NCBI GenBank assembly: GCA_025617745.1
Contig: CM046855.1
Coordinates: 49,145,813 to 49,209,812 of the forward strand
Origin: Heliocidaris erythrogramma
Lineage: Eukaryota; Echinodermata; Echinoidea; Camarodonta; Echinometridae
DNA: 64,000 nucleotides
Reading direction: 5' to 3'
A model generated the notes under the pieces. It had not been told where the DNA came from and did no database searches. It saw only the letters and a program-made list of their open reading frames with translations. The position numbers and the translations under genes were made by a program. Below, in pieces: positions 44,874 through 57,430 of this stretch (positions are counted from its first letter, which is position 1; each line of letters opens with the position of its first letter).

Positions 44874-45268
44874 TGTCATATTTATTTATTTCTAGACGAT
44901 ATATTATTATTATCACTATTACATAATTATCATACATGAAGGGGTAATAAATATTCATGTTTGATTACCAACACCTCAAACATGACGATATTGCATGGTG
45001 CATTAAGCAGTAGTAACCAGCTTATCATATCAAGAATATCATAACGTCTGAACAATGCTCAAGCAGAATTAATTCTGTCATATTTATTTCTGCGAATTCT
45101 AGACGATTATTATTATCACTCTTACATATCATAGATGAAGGGGTAATAAATATTCATGTTTGATTACCAACACCTCAGACAAGACGATATTGCATGGTGC
45201 ATTAAGCAGTAGTCACCAGCTTATAAGAATATCATAACGTCTGAACAATGCTCAAGCAGAATTAATTC
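44874..45268 (+). repeat. Tandem duplication, about 200-bp units
   Basis: 44874-45075 and 45076-45268 are copies sharing GGGGTAATAAATATTCATGT and GCATGGTGCATTAAGCAGTA. They end in GCTCAAGCAGAATTAATTC. Differences are few and mostly small indels. Confidence 0.85.
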
Positions 45269-47584
45269 GGATGGATCTCGCTCCGATTGGAACTTGTACC
45301 TTTCTCTAGCGTTTATTTCAGAAAGGAATGTCGCAAGATTCATATCATGCAAATGGGACGGCATACGCCTTGCCAACACTCCCGCGCTGTCATTTTGATC
45401 AAAAGGGGGTCTCCCTGATATTGGGGCTGTAAGCTTGAGATCTCAGCGATAAAATCGTTGTCAAACATCTAATTTGTATTAGTAAAGAAAGAGAAAGGAA
45501 ACTAGCAGACGGAGCAAGGGAATGTATTGTCACTAGTCGATTTTGTGCAATAATGAAATATACCCCTCAAAATTTGGAAATCTTTTCTTATGAGTGTCAC
45601 TAAAACACTTTCAAGATTGCTTTCAAAGGAAAAGTGACATGCACATACCAAGCAAAAGTTTGTTTGACTGAATTTTATTTCATAACATGATACAAGATAA
45701 TCATTATATTACAGGACAAAATATAAACACATTTTCAGACATAAACAATTGACTTCTAAACGCAAAGCAAAATATGCATATGGGACATTAACATTTTAAC
45801 AGAATTTGTCAACGCAGGAGCATGAGCGAGTTGCTTGATGTCGGTGGTGGCCTCAAATTCATGAAATATATATATATATATATATATTAATTTCTGACGG
45901 TAATCCAAAGGATTATTTGGTTCAAACGTGGTTTGAGAATGGCTATAAGCCCTGCTCGCCTTCCTTTTTTAAGTTGACTTCTCGTGACCGGGATTATTTA
46001 ACGCATAAAATATGGTATATGGATTGGATATTATAAAAAATATATATATATTCTTTGTGTTCATCATGTTTTGTATGATTTATATGAAATCTACTTAGAG
46101 CCAAAGCTGTTGACTCAACATTAAAGGGTTAAAGCCCTTCTGGCTCTCAACAGACGTTATAATTATGTAATTGGGAAAACATGATGATTCACTTCATCAG
46201 AAGCCCCCGTTGGATATACTCAACCAACAACAAAATAGTTCCCCCTGACACTTTTTAATACAACTCGAGAAATATTAGATGGATTTTGTTCATTCAAAAC
46301 GCAAAGTATGCAAAATTTACTTACCCACATTTTTTTAAAACCAATTGCTATAAAAACAATGATTTCATTTTGAAAACATAATCAATAGTTCACAAATGAC
46401 AAATTGAAATGTGGGTAACCAAATTCTGCATAATTTCCTTTTTAGATGAACGAATTTCATCAAATTCCATAGTTATATTAATAAGCGTCAGGGGGGACTT
46501 ACTTTTTCGGTTGAGCATCATTATATCTTGTCGAATTGTTTGTTTTGTTTTTAGTGGGAGTTTTTTTTCGTAGAAAGTGAATAACAGCCGACATGAAAAA
46601 TTAAGGGGTAAATTTAGCCCTTATAGTGGTCGTATTAATTTTTTTTTAAAGATGAAATAATACAAAAATGTAAATGCTGATAAACAATATTTTTGTGACG
46701 TTTTAGGGACTACTCAAAATGTCTTTCTTTAAACATATAGATCAGTGATATCAATGTTATTTTCCCTTCTATGATGCTACAAGCTGCCCTTATTTGACAA
46801 ATGGCTTTTACTCAGAAAGATCTGTCCATGTTTTACATTGTAAGCCGAACGTAAGTGTTTGGAAAAGTTTCTTCGTATATTTAATTAGAAAAGTGAAAAA
46901 AATGTGTAGTTTCAGATTTGCTACCTTTGTTCAAAGTAGGGAGGGATAGATTCTCACGGTAATGTGCACGCTTTGCGAATTCCGGATTTCCCGAATCTTT
47001 AACATTTTCATAATTTCAAGTAGCAGCGAAGCGATCCTAAACACCTCGGAACTCTAGGTTTTTCTATTTGATGAAATATAAATAGAAAGTTTCACAAGAG
47101 TCTAATGCTCTCAGAATAGCGTAACGATTATACTTTTAATACTATATAGCATTGTTGGTCGAAGGGAAAACCACAAGGTGTATTATTTTGTAACCCGGCC
47201 GTCTCATGGGGGAGTTCAGAGAGGATAGCGTTATTGTACTTTCAATCTTTACTGGCATAAGAGGAGTCGGAAGTTATTATACACAGCTTGCGGGGAAGAG
47301 CAGAATCGGGTGTACATTCTGAACGCTTATTAATGCAATTCGTCATGGTCAGAGCGTTAACTCTGAGTCGAACAATATAATTTAAAAATAAAAGAAGAAA
47401 GAAATTATGCAAGAATAGTAAAGAATATTGGCTTATTTCAAATCACATGAAAAAGACACTCGTCTCTCCTATGAAATAAAAGCCTACATCTTCCTCGGTT
47501 CACAAAATCTAACGTTAACAGAAATCGAAGTTTTTCACCTGAAATTTAACCACACACGTGAATATAATTGCCTCGTGGTCCGCA
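45269..47584. other. Intergenic stretch, nothing recognised
   Basis: AT-rich, with (AT)n near 45870-45886. No gene or clear repeat ends. Confidence 0.55.
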
Positions 47585-48115
47585 GCGGCGTCGCTATTCA
47601 GGGGAGGGGCAAAAAAGGACGGGGAAATGGGAGAGGGAAGAATAAAGACAATAAGAAAAGGAAAAAAAAAGAGAAAGGAAAAGAAAAAAAGGAAACGGGA
47701 AAGGAAAGGAAAACAAAAACCGGGGAAAGGAAATGAAAAGAGAAGAAAAGAAAAAGAAGGAAAGACTTGCCGAAATTGAACATTCGGGCAATGGGCGTCA
47801 GTCCCCCCCCCCCCCCTTGCGAAAATCATCCCGTTTGATCAAGATCTTTATACATCTGCGATTTTCTGTTATTATTTGTGTGTGTGCGGGGGGGGTTAGG
47901 GTACAACATTTTTGTACCAAAAGAAGGAGAGAGAGGGGGATGGGAGGGGGGAAGTGGTGGAGAGAGTGAGAGAGAGAGAGAGAGAGTGAGAGAGAGAAGA
48001 GAGAAAGGGAGAAGGAGCGGGAGGAAGAGGAAGAGAGAAGGGAGGGGGAGAGGGAGAGAAAAAGCGAAGAAAGGGGGAGAGGGAGAGAGAGAGGGAGAGG
48101 GAGAGAAAAAAAGTG
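47585..48115. repeat. Purine-rich tracts around a poly-C run
   Basis: 47590-47765 is nearly pure A and G, then a C run near 47803-47817, a short mixed stretch, and (GA)n/GGGAGA at about 47922-48112. Long strand-asymmetric purine tracts give false open frames on both strands. Confidence 0.85.
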
Positions 48116-50849
48116 ACAAAATTCATGCCACCTCACATCAGATCTTCAAGGCTTCTAGATACGGAGTATGTCCAGTTATCTAAAAGACATCATTTCTTCA
48201 CTTTACATTTCAGGCTTCAAAATTAAATAAATTTGCTGCATGTATTTAATCTATAGGATAGTGTGCAGGCACAGGAATAATTCCTTATAAGTCTTGAGCC
48301 CAGCCTAAATTGTCTCTGACTGTGTCAAATAAAACAATTAAGCAGACTCTGGTAAATAGTCTAATCTTCCAAATAGGTCTCATTTAAACAAAGTCAAGAG
48401 AAAATAAACAAGTTGCTAAAACAATCAAAAAATAATGTATCGATAGCCTTGTCTTACTCTTTATAGGTCCTATTAACGTCAAAGCTTTTCCGCTTTCCGA
48501 TAAATATCACCAGTCATCATTATTCTGCAGCGAAAAGTGTTCCTAAAAAGTAGTCCTCAAATGGTAATTTTCCCATACGGTTTCACTGATATTTTCAAAA
48601 AACCCGGACTATTCTAGAAGCATAGTTTCATTACACTTTAAAAAAACCACCCTTTGATAAGTAGACGTGCAATCTCAGAAGAGAAAATTAAAGTGGATCG
48701 TTTCAAGTAATCTAACGTTGCCCTATATACGGTAGACTATTATGGAATACATTTAAATATCCACTAAGTATTGTAATAACAAAGAAAATACAATGAAAAA
48801 CACCTTTGCAGTGTTTTAACTACCCCTCATCTTCTTTGATCACTTTGGGTTAAGTTGCTCAAAAGTTGATTAAAATGATGCAACTCGCATAGAATCACCA
48901 TTATAATTATATGCCAAGTATAAAGATTTGTTTATTTGATCGATGACACTTTCAGGAATAATACCACAATAGGGGAATAAAGATAAAAGAGATGAACGAA
49001 TGGATGAAAGTGTTTCTTTTCCAATCCCCATTATACCACTCGGTCATTGAGAAACTTTATGACCATATTGCCAGTCATTGCTTATACGACCATTTCCTCG
49101 ATCGTAACGCTATGACCATCTCTGAATCCTTTTACGACTCAATCAAATGGTGAACTGCATTAACTCTTTCACGCTATGTCGAGGATCCTCCAACAAAATG
49201 AGCATTGTTCATCTTAAATATCAAGTGTGGACCAGCAGAGTGGGGGTGGGGGGGAATCACGAGGGTCCGGACCGCCTTTATTGCTTGGCAGAGATTTTGG
49301 AGTGTAAATCGACACACCCATAAACGTCTGATGATTTTTTTGTTTTTGTTTTGTTTTGTTTTGTTGTTTTTGTTTTTGTTTTTGTCTTTGGTTTTGTTTT
49401 TATTTTTGTTCATTTGTCTCTTGCTCGTCAGAGTATATTGGAGAATTGAACCCCCTTTAAAAAAACAAAAAAGTGAAGTGTTACTGAAGAACATTTTAGT
49501 CAAAATCATTAATGGTTTGAAAAGAAATCTTGATCCATTTCATCATACCTTTTCCGATATCGGACATTATGTCAGCAAACGTATATCATCTATTGCACTG
49601 CTCCCAATTCTGTTGGTAAAACGTTTGAAAGGACCGAATAAATTTTAAAAAGGAAAAACAGAGTAACAAAAGCGAGAATAAGATAAAGATATTATCGGAC
49701 ATAAAGGGAAAAAAATCGTTAAATTAACATGAAGTAGTATCATCTTTAATGCATATTAGCATTTGTTATGATTTTTTGTTTGCAGTCGAGCTAACGAAAC
49801 GAAAGGTAACGAAATATCATGTGATTTTAATTCATCATTACGTCTTTTAAAAAAGGCATGTCTACGTAGAAGATTATTATAACACAACATGATGATAAAC
49901 GGCCTATAATGACATTTATAATAAAGAAAACATAACACAAAAAAACGGTAAAAAGATGATAGATAAAAAGTGAATTTTGCCACACGTGCCTTGCAATAAA
50001 TAAAGTTTCCTATACGTATTGTTGATGACCTTTCCTTTTGACGTTATCTTAGAGGGGGTGCCCTAATGACGAATATTGTCATTTGACTTGCCTTCAAAAC
50101 TTAGGCCATGACATAAAGAAGGTGAAAGGCCTTTCCAGCAAGATTGCGACTGGTGTTGAGTGAATAACAAGAAAAAAAATCTGCCAAAGGTACCTCATAC
50201 AGATTCACATTCACATTTTCTTCTTCATCATATTTTCAATAAAGCAACTGTCTGTGCTTTTCTAAGCATTACAAAAAAACATCGATTCACCTCTTGCTTA
50301 AAAAAAAAGGATTGGTGTGGAAGAGGAAAAGATTCAAGAATTTGTGTATTTCTGTTCGAATTATCTAGGCTAGAAGACACAAACATTAATTTGAAATACA
50401 ATAATTACCATACACTATTTTGCTTGATACAATCTTCACCGCTTTTGAGGTTTAAAAAAAAAGCGGTAAACATACAATAATTAGAATATCGGTCATGGTG
50501 ATCGAAATCATTTCTCATTTGCTTGATGTCTATACATTCTAGAATATCATTACTAAATTATACATCACTGTGTTTATGATTACTGTGTATAATCTGATAC
50601 TTCCGATCTTAATATCATAGGGAGGAACCAATTTGACTGCATTGCAATTAAGTTTCAATCATTGACCACTGCATATTAAGAGAAGGATATAATTATGTAA
50701 ACGTATATGTACGACATGAAATTCAGTAGGGCCATAACCATTGCCATTACGGAATTGGAAGTTTCACATAAAATCATTTTCGAAACCCATATGTGAGGCA
50801 AACGACAAACCTCTATTAAAGCCTTTATATACAGTGATTTAATATCAGG
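48116..50849. other. Intergenic stretch, nothing recognised
   Basis: Includes a TTTTTGTTTTGTTT-type repeat at 49336-49410. No exon or complete mobile element seen. Confidence 0.5.
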
Positions 50850-51025
50850 TTCCGGCGGTGCATCATGAAATCTATTTTCATGATTTAGGGGGATGATAGT
50901 GTTTAACTCTTTGTCCTCGCCTACAACCGACTATGAGGGACCCCGGTTCAAACTGAGTAGCATCATCCGGATGGTGAAGGTAAAGGTCGTTCCCCAAACG
51001 TATTTATTTTAATTTTTTTTATTAA
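50850..51025 (+). mobile_element. tRNA-headed SINE
   Basis: CCGACTATGAGGGACCCCGG and GGTTCAAACT (B-box-like) lead into CATCCGGATGGTGAAGGTAA and AGGTCGTTCCCC. This matches the core of the minus-strand SINE at 32100-32275. Confidence 0.6.
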
Positions 51026-51029
51026 TTAT

Positions 51030-51690
51030 ATTTCTGATATTTAGACAGGGTGACTCATTATCACCAATAGTGGTGGTCTTCCATGAGGCCCTGATAGCAA
51101 TGATAAGTAACAATAATAGTCAACAACATCATGAAAATAAACTCATAACAAAAAATAAATAAGAACACATACATAAATATATATATACAAAGTATTTGGT
51201 ATCCTCGTAATCAATGTTTGTTTTTTACGAAAATGTCGTTGCACATTTTTAGCATCTTAATAAGACATCATTATGTATAGACGCTAATTATTTTCTAAAA
51301 TCCGTTGAAAAATAACCATGTATATATTAGTCATTTTGAAATGGTATTATATTTTTGATATTACATACAAAAAGTATAAAGACTACTTTAGCTCAGTATA
51401 GAAACACACCTGCATGGGGAGCGTTTCATCAAGCGTTTTGTCAGTGATTTCTACCGACAACTGTTATAAGCTACTGAAATCCTTGCATCTGATTGGCTGA
51501 CGGTAAATTTGTCAGTGAAAATCACTGACAAGACACTTGATGAAACGCTCCCCTAGAATACACCAAAATTGTATATACATATTTACAAAACATATTATAG
51601 GATAGCATACTTATTCAAGGATTATACAATGAATGCATTTATATAGTATAGCAATCGAATGTACAGTGTCTCTTAAAAGAACACAGTAAA
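51030..51690 (-). mobile_element. Dispersed repeat, copy 3, interrupted by a MITE
   Basis: On the minus strand it matches 23970-24485 and 21985-22205: ACTATTGGTGATAATGAGTC at its 3' end and ACTGTACATTCGATTGCTAT further 5'. A 138-bp MITE (51416-51553) is inserted in it. Confidence 0.7.
51416..51553. mobile_element. 138-bp foldback MITE, GGGGAGCG termini, copy 1
   Basis: GGGGAGCGTTTCATCAAGCG at the left and its near-exact inverse at the right, with TTGTCAGTGA also inverted. The unique centre carries CTGAAATCCTTGCATCTGAT. The copy at 57006-57143 has the same length in opposite orientation. Confidence 0.85.
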
Positions 51691-52680
51691 TATACAAGTA
51701 TATTTATTACCAATAATGAATTATATGAAATCATACATTCTGAAAAGCATTATGTCATCGTAATTATTTTGGGGCTAAGAAACGAACCATCAAAATATAT
51801 TTTACAAATCAGGACCAACAAAATGACATTCTGATGCAGTCAAAAATAAAAAAGCATCAAGTGAAATTTTCCTAGCAATAAGAATGAATATGAATACCGC
51901 ATTATACCATGTTGTTCTGGAAACAAATAAAAAAATTCGTTTGATTTTACAATAGAATGCGTTGAAATGCGATAAGGAATAATTGATACACGTCTGTCAA
52001 GGCAAAATAAAACAAAAATATATAATTGTATTTAAGACTATTTGTCCATTCTAAGTCACATGAAAAGATCCTCGTGTATGCTGAAAAGGATTTATTTCTT
52101 AAAAGACGCATTAGGCCTACTTTTTTGTACTTTTCTCGAGTTTTTTTTTCTCCTGAAAATTTGCCAAGTTAGCCGATTTCTTTAAAAAGAAGCAGCAAAT
52201 ACCACCTCAAGAGTTGTCGACAGAAACTTGACCGGGGAGTCACCCACTCATCTAGTACCCCCCCCCCCCCCTCTCTATCTGTCTTTCTCTCTCTCTCTCT
52301 CTCCCTCTCTCTCTAGCGACACCTCTGATTACAGCATGAACATGAACTTTGCGCAGGTTTGTTATTTGCCATTCTGCCATCAAAGCAACAAAAAAGAATG
52401 GTCTAAAGATCCAGTGCAATCAACTCGCGACATCACTTTCCCTTTTCCATTTTATTTTAATATTCAATTGAAACTCTATTAGAAACTCATCCCACGCTTT
52501 TGACACTGAAGGTAGTAATACCTATGTCATTGACAATAATGGGAAATGGATTTTTTCCTTTATTGCTTCCCGTTCTGTTATCGATGATGGTGGAAAACCA
52601 CCCCTTCCGCCAAAAATAATAATAATAAAACGGTCATGTAAATTTGTAATTGAATATGCGCTATACATACTAGAAAAGAG
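51691..52680. other. Intergenic stretch with small simple repeats
   Basis: A C-run of about twelve (52259-52270) with (CT)n to 52315. Otherwise AT-rich, nothing recognised. Confidence 0.55.
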
Positions 52681-52689
52681 TATTATCAT

Positions 52690-53073
52690 CATTCTTCTTT
52701 TCCTTCTCCTTCTCCTCCTCCTCCTCCTCATCATCATCCTCCTTTCTTCTTCTTCTTCCTCCTCTTCTTCTTCTTCTTCTACTACTACTGCTACTACTAC
52801 TAATATACTACTACTACTATACGACTACTACTACTACTATTACTACTATACTACTATTACAACTACTACTACTACTACTACTACTATTATACTACGACTA
52901 CTACTATTACTACTACTACTTTACTACTACTACTACTACTATACTACTATACTACTACTACTACTACTGCTACTATACTACTACTACTACTACTACTACT
53001 ACTATAATACTACCACCACCACTACTACTGCTGCTGCTGCTGCTGCTACCACTACTACTGCTACTATACGACG

Positions 53074-53119
<46 letters not shown>

Positions 53120-53142
53120 TACTACTACTGCTACTACTACTA

Positions 53143-53180
<38 letters not shown>

Positions 53181-53280
53181 TCCTACTACTACTACTACTA
53201 CTATACTACTACTACTACTACTACTATTACTACTACTACTACTACTATTATTACTATACGACTACTATGATACTACTACG
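52690..53280. repeat. ACT trinucleotide satellite, about 0.6 kb
   Basis: CTACTACTACTATACTACTA-type repeats. This is the same trinucleotide class as the AGT array at 18300-19490, on the opposite strand. A CTTCTTCTC/CTCCTCCTC block forms its left edge. Confidence 0.9.
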
Positions 53281-54025
53281 AGGCGCGCCAGAAGGGTTAC
53301 AGCTTTGGGGGCAAACAATCTGGGGGCCCACCTCAAAGGGATGTAGGGGCCAACCTCGAACGCTGCATAGAGCCCTACCCCCCCCCCCCCCCCCCCGAAC
53401 AAGCACATTCCCCCATTTTACATACATATTTTTGGATATTTCGAAAGTGCGAGGTTTGGAATCTTTTAATTAAAAAATAAATAAATAAAAATAAATAAAA
53501 AAAAAAAAATGCAATATTTTAAGCACAGTTACCATCCACTGTTTTGCATTATCCTTCATTGGACCAGAAACTTTGCATTCAAGAGAAACTTTAAAAACAC
53601 TGGGAATCACGATACACAAATTGAACACAGACCAGGCTTCATAGATAAATAATTTGTTTACTGTGTATCATACATGCGAGAAAGTGAGGGGGAAATATCT
53701 CTTTAAGTTATTTATCAAAATTTCGCATTCTAAGGTAATTTATACAATCATAATGTAAAAAATAGCCCAAATCATGATTTAAATTATCAAACCTTCGGAC
53801 ATAGCTTCTTAATTGCTTTACAGCTAGAAACTAAATTCCTTATTTTTCAAGGGAGCGTAGCGATCGAGGTGTTTTTTTTAAATCGCTCTATGTAGTATCC
53901 AACATTACAGAGCATTTTTAACAAGATACCAGCCTATGTCACTGATAATTATGTTTTACATAAGATTGATCAAGCAATTTGGGGATCGGAGGAGAGGCGG
54001 TAGGCCGTCCCTAAGAAAGGACCTT

Positions 54026-54234
54026 CACTCTAAAAACTCAAATGTTAAATCTACATTTAAAATGTTGGAGGAGTGACAACATTTTTAAAATGGTAAATTA
54101 ACACTTTTAACATGCTGGATCTAATAGTTTAAAGGTTGGATGCAGCATGTTAAAAGTGTTCATTTACCATTTTGAAAATGTTGTCACTCCTCCAACCTTT
54201 TAAATGTAGATTTAACATTTGAGTTTTTAGAATG
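54026..54234. mobile_element. 209-bp foldback MITE, CACTCTAAAA termini
   Basis: Arms of about 90 bp are almost identical inverted copies (CTCAAATGTTAAATCTACAT; GGAGGAGTGACAACATTTT). A short centre carries GGATCTAATAGTTTAAAGG. No clear target duplication. Confidence 0.8.
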
Positions 54235-54780
54235 TTGTCTAAATTTCTAATTTTTTTGCCTTCTGAAACACTTTTGAACATAAACAACCCCAGCCTACAT
54301 GTTTTGACTGAAGATTGCGTGCGCAAGGCTTAAAGAGGGTCTCTGCATAAGAAACACTGAAGGCCTACTTTATATGCAAGAGAGACTAGTAACCAAGCGA
54401 GAAAAGATTGTGGAACATTGAAAAGTGACATTTTAGACATATGCTTCGTCATAATATAACATATTTATTGTAAGGAGGACCAGAAAAACGACCCCCTTTA
54501 TTTAATTTTTTTATTTGGGGGGGGGGGGTCAAAGAGGTGCACCTGCCACCTCCTTTGTGCTTCGGGGCGTTGTAGTAGAAGAGTTTGTAAAGTCCAAGAA
54601 ACAACGTTTCCATCAATTTGCGAGGGAAGGTAGCGACCGAGCGAAAAGATATTTTGGAATGTTGAGGCCTTGTATTTTAATAGAGCAAAAGAAAGATCAT
54701 TATACATCGTTTTACATCAAAATCATATTTTCTTGTCGGGGGGAGGCAAAACAGATTATTGTACGCAACCCCCCCCCCCC

Positions 54781-54815
54781 CAAAAAAAAAAAAAAAAAAA
54801 AAAAAAAAAGAAAAG

Positions 54816-54848
<33 letters not shown>

Positions 54849-54885
54849 AAACAAAAAACAAAACAAAACCAAAAAACAAAAAACA

Positions 54886-54916
<31 letters not shown>

Positions 54917-54945
54917 CAAAAACAAAACAAAACAAAACAAAATTA
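54781..54945. repeat. A-rich tract, AAAACA-type
   Basis: Poly-A, then repeated AAAACAAAAC units. All frames through it are low-complexity. Confidence 0.9.
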
Positions 54946-55480
54946 TTGCGGGTCTGGTGATCGTGATGAAACCTTGCATTTTTTTTTTGTATATAACATG
55001 CAAAATGTAAACAATAGCCAGCCAAAACACCAAGGATCCAGAAGGCTAATCAATGGTTCACTGCAACTCATTTAAAAAATATATAAAAAGCAATTTCACA
55101 GTATTAAAAAGCTATTGGTTATACTGCAAAACTATGTTCTCGAGAAGGGGGCAAAAACAATCCCCCCCCCCCCCCCATTTATAGCGTGAAAAATCCTCCT
55201 CCCTCGCCTTTGGCGCCATGCACAGGTAGACGGCGTTTCTACACTGCTCCACATGCTCTGCATGTATAATTGTGTGTGTCGCATGGCGACAATGTGAGAA
55301 AATTCAAGTGCTGGAATGGTGAAAACATCTCCTTTTATAAGCACTAGAAATCTGATCAGAATACGGCAAAATATATTGTCGTTGGGGGACATAGACGGAA
55401 GCAAGCACCTGCCCACTTTATCCTTGAGCCTTGATAGGCAGGGTTTCTGAATGTTAAGAAACATTGATTCTGTCTATCAA

Positions 55481-55725
55481 AGGGAAACATTCATGAGAAA
55501 AAGAATTAGCTGCAAATTAAAACACAAAAATAAGAGAAATAGATCAGTGACATTTTGAGTTTGAGTCACGTGACCTGGAGTTGCCGATTTCAGATTTCCA
55601 TATAATTTAAAAAATACATAACTCTCTTATTCTTTGTCGGATTTTTCTCAAACTTTCACTGATCTATTTCTCTTATTGTTGTGCTTTCATTTAAAGCAAC
55701 TTTTTTTTCTCATGAATGGTTCCCT
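55481..55725. mobile_element. 245-bp MITE, AGGGAA termini, TTAA-type flank
   Basis: AGGGAAACATTCATGAGAAA at the left and AGGGAACCATTCATGAGAAA (reverse complement of the right end). Further in, ATAGATCAGTGA is inverted too. Right flank TTAA (55726-55729); left flank TCAA (55477-55480), possibly a mutated TTAA. Its centre shares GTTTGAG and AAATCCGA with the MITEs at 14.8-15.5 kb. Confidence 0.75.
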
Positions 55726-55917
55726 TTAATATACGAGGGAGCATACCGACGTTGTGAGAAAATTTTGATATTTATATACTGAAAATTTGTATTTTAGAGC
55801 AATAATAAGCTTTAGTATACATAGTTGTAATGCAAAAGTATTACATGTAATTTTATCTTTTTCTTGGGGCCCTTGCGGGGATCAATTTTGCCCCCCCCCC
55901 CCGCTTCCGCCGCCTAA

Positions 55918-55950
55918 GACTACTACTACTACAACAACTACTACTACTAC
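55918..55950. repeat. ACT simple repeat
   Basis: Short CTACTACTACTACA-type block, the same class as the 52.7 kb array. Confidence 0.75.
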
Positions 55951-57005
55951 TACTACTATCATACAAAAAAAAAGGAATATATATATATTGCATGTGTTTA
56001 AAGAAAAGAGAAGGATATGCAGATGTGCAACCAGTGCAGTATATTATCTTTCCTTTTTAAAAAAATCCAGTTTAGGCCTATTTGTTAAGAACCAGGTAAG
56101 TGATAATTGGCTGATCCGATAGATGCACCGGCGCCAATTGTTCCTGGCTTCATTTCGTCAAAGATAAAAGTGTGGATTATGGGTTTACTCAGGGGTTTAA
56201 TTTAGGTTTAGGATTAGGGTTAGGTTTAGTTATATACATATATATCTCTTTCCACTGTTGAAATTCAGACACCTGTGTAAGATAACCGCGCAGTAATTAT
56301 TGTCGCCTCAGCAAGTGTCGTACAACCGCCATTGGAAACCACTTACAAAACTAAAACCTGAAAATTGTGGTGTGATTATCAGCTATCAATAATTGTCATA
56401 ACGCATTTCCTTTAGAAACTCTGCTTAGAGAGCTTACCATTACTACACCTTTCCAGGAAAATGGCCATTTATAAACAAATAAAAAATAATAATGAATAAA
56501 TGAATAAAACTGCAGTAGTTTCATAATATTCGTCATAAAGTATTCATCAAACCTATCGAGAGAATAAGCTTTCAGTCACGGAAACTTATAGAAAGCTTCA
56601 TGTCTGGCCCACGCAGATTATGGTATTCTCCTTTTTTTATTTTCTGCTTACCAAACAGAGCATGTTGTGGGATCTATTTAAAGATTGTGATAATTAACAT
56701 TTCACATTTCCCCCAAGTTGTGGCAAACACATCGAAACAGTCATAAAATATAATATAATGACGGCAGACGTTAATGTCAATTCGTGTTATTTAAAAATTG
56801 ACTCTTAGCAAGTTAGCATGTTTTCAAGTCCTTTCATGTTACCAAGGTCTTCCATTGACTTGGGGCCCGACGTGTATCGGCACGCAAAACCACAATCCAT
56901 CCATTGTATTTAAGTACACGCTTGGTCGGAACTAGGACGGGGATGGGCTGGTCACATTTGTCCCATAACGATATTGATATCGATAACCACATTTTCAATA
57001 GACCT
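55951..57005. other. Intergenic stretch, nothing recognised
   Basis: Contains TTTAGGTTTAGGATTAGGGT-type short repeats near 56200. No gene is seen. Confidence 0.5.
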
Positions 57006-57143
57006 GGGGAGCGTTTCATCAAGTGTTTTGTCGGTGCTTTTTACCGACAAATTTGCTCTCAACCAATCAGATGCAAGGATTTCAGTAGCTTATAACAGTT
57101 GTCGGTAAAAATCACTGACAAAACGCTTGATGAAACGCTCCCC
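57006..57143. mobile_element. 138-bp foldback MITE, GGGGAGCG termini, copy 2
   Basis: Same element as 51416-51553 in reverse: GGGGAGCGTTTCATCAAGTG at the left, its inverse at the right, and ATCAGATGCAAGGATTTCAG in the centre. Both copies are 138 bp and flanked by T on each side. Confidence 0.85.
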
Positions 57144-57430
57144 TGTTTAATAATTTTTATGCATACTTTGTGAACAAAGGTTTCTCCTGACGACTCAAAA
57201 GCTTGCCAGAGGCTTGCCCGACATAGCAACAACTAATGTATGCAAAATGGATTCCATCCATAGAGATACCATTATGTATAATAGGTGCACTAAATAGTTG
57301 GTAACTAAGGATTCTGGAGAGAAACATGCATAAATTTAAATACATTAGTAAACAGGTCTATTATCTATTCTCTTCTCTTTTCTTCTTTTTTTTTTGGCCT
57401 TTCTTCGCTTGTTTGTGTGTTTGTTGTTTG

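Larger units (their letters stand above)
53281..55920. repeat. Cluster of repeats with long G or C runs
   Basis: C or G runs of ten to about twenty occur near 53381, 54519, 54770, 55161 and 55892. They lie close to related strings such as GGGAGCGTAGCGATCGAGG (about 53853) and AGGTAGCGACCGAGCGA (about 54628). This suggests a dispersed family with a poly-G/C segment. Unit boundaries were not resolved. Confidence 0.5.

Noticed and set aside
47428-48183. Several overlapping frames on both strands rich in Lys/Glu/Arg or Ser/Leu/Phe
   Set aside because: Purine-rich simple sequence; strand asymmetry alone keeps these frames open.
54515-55075. Lys-rich and Phe-rich frames
   Set aside because: They run through the A-rich tract and poly-C run; composition artefact.
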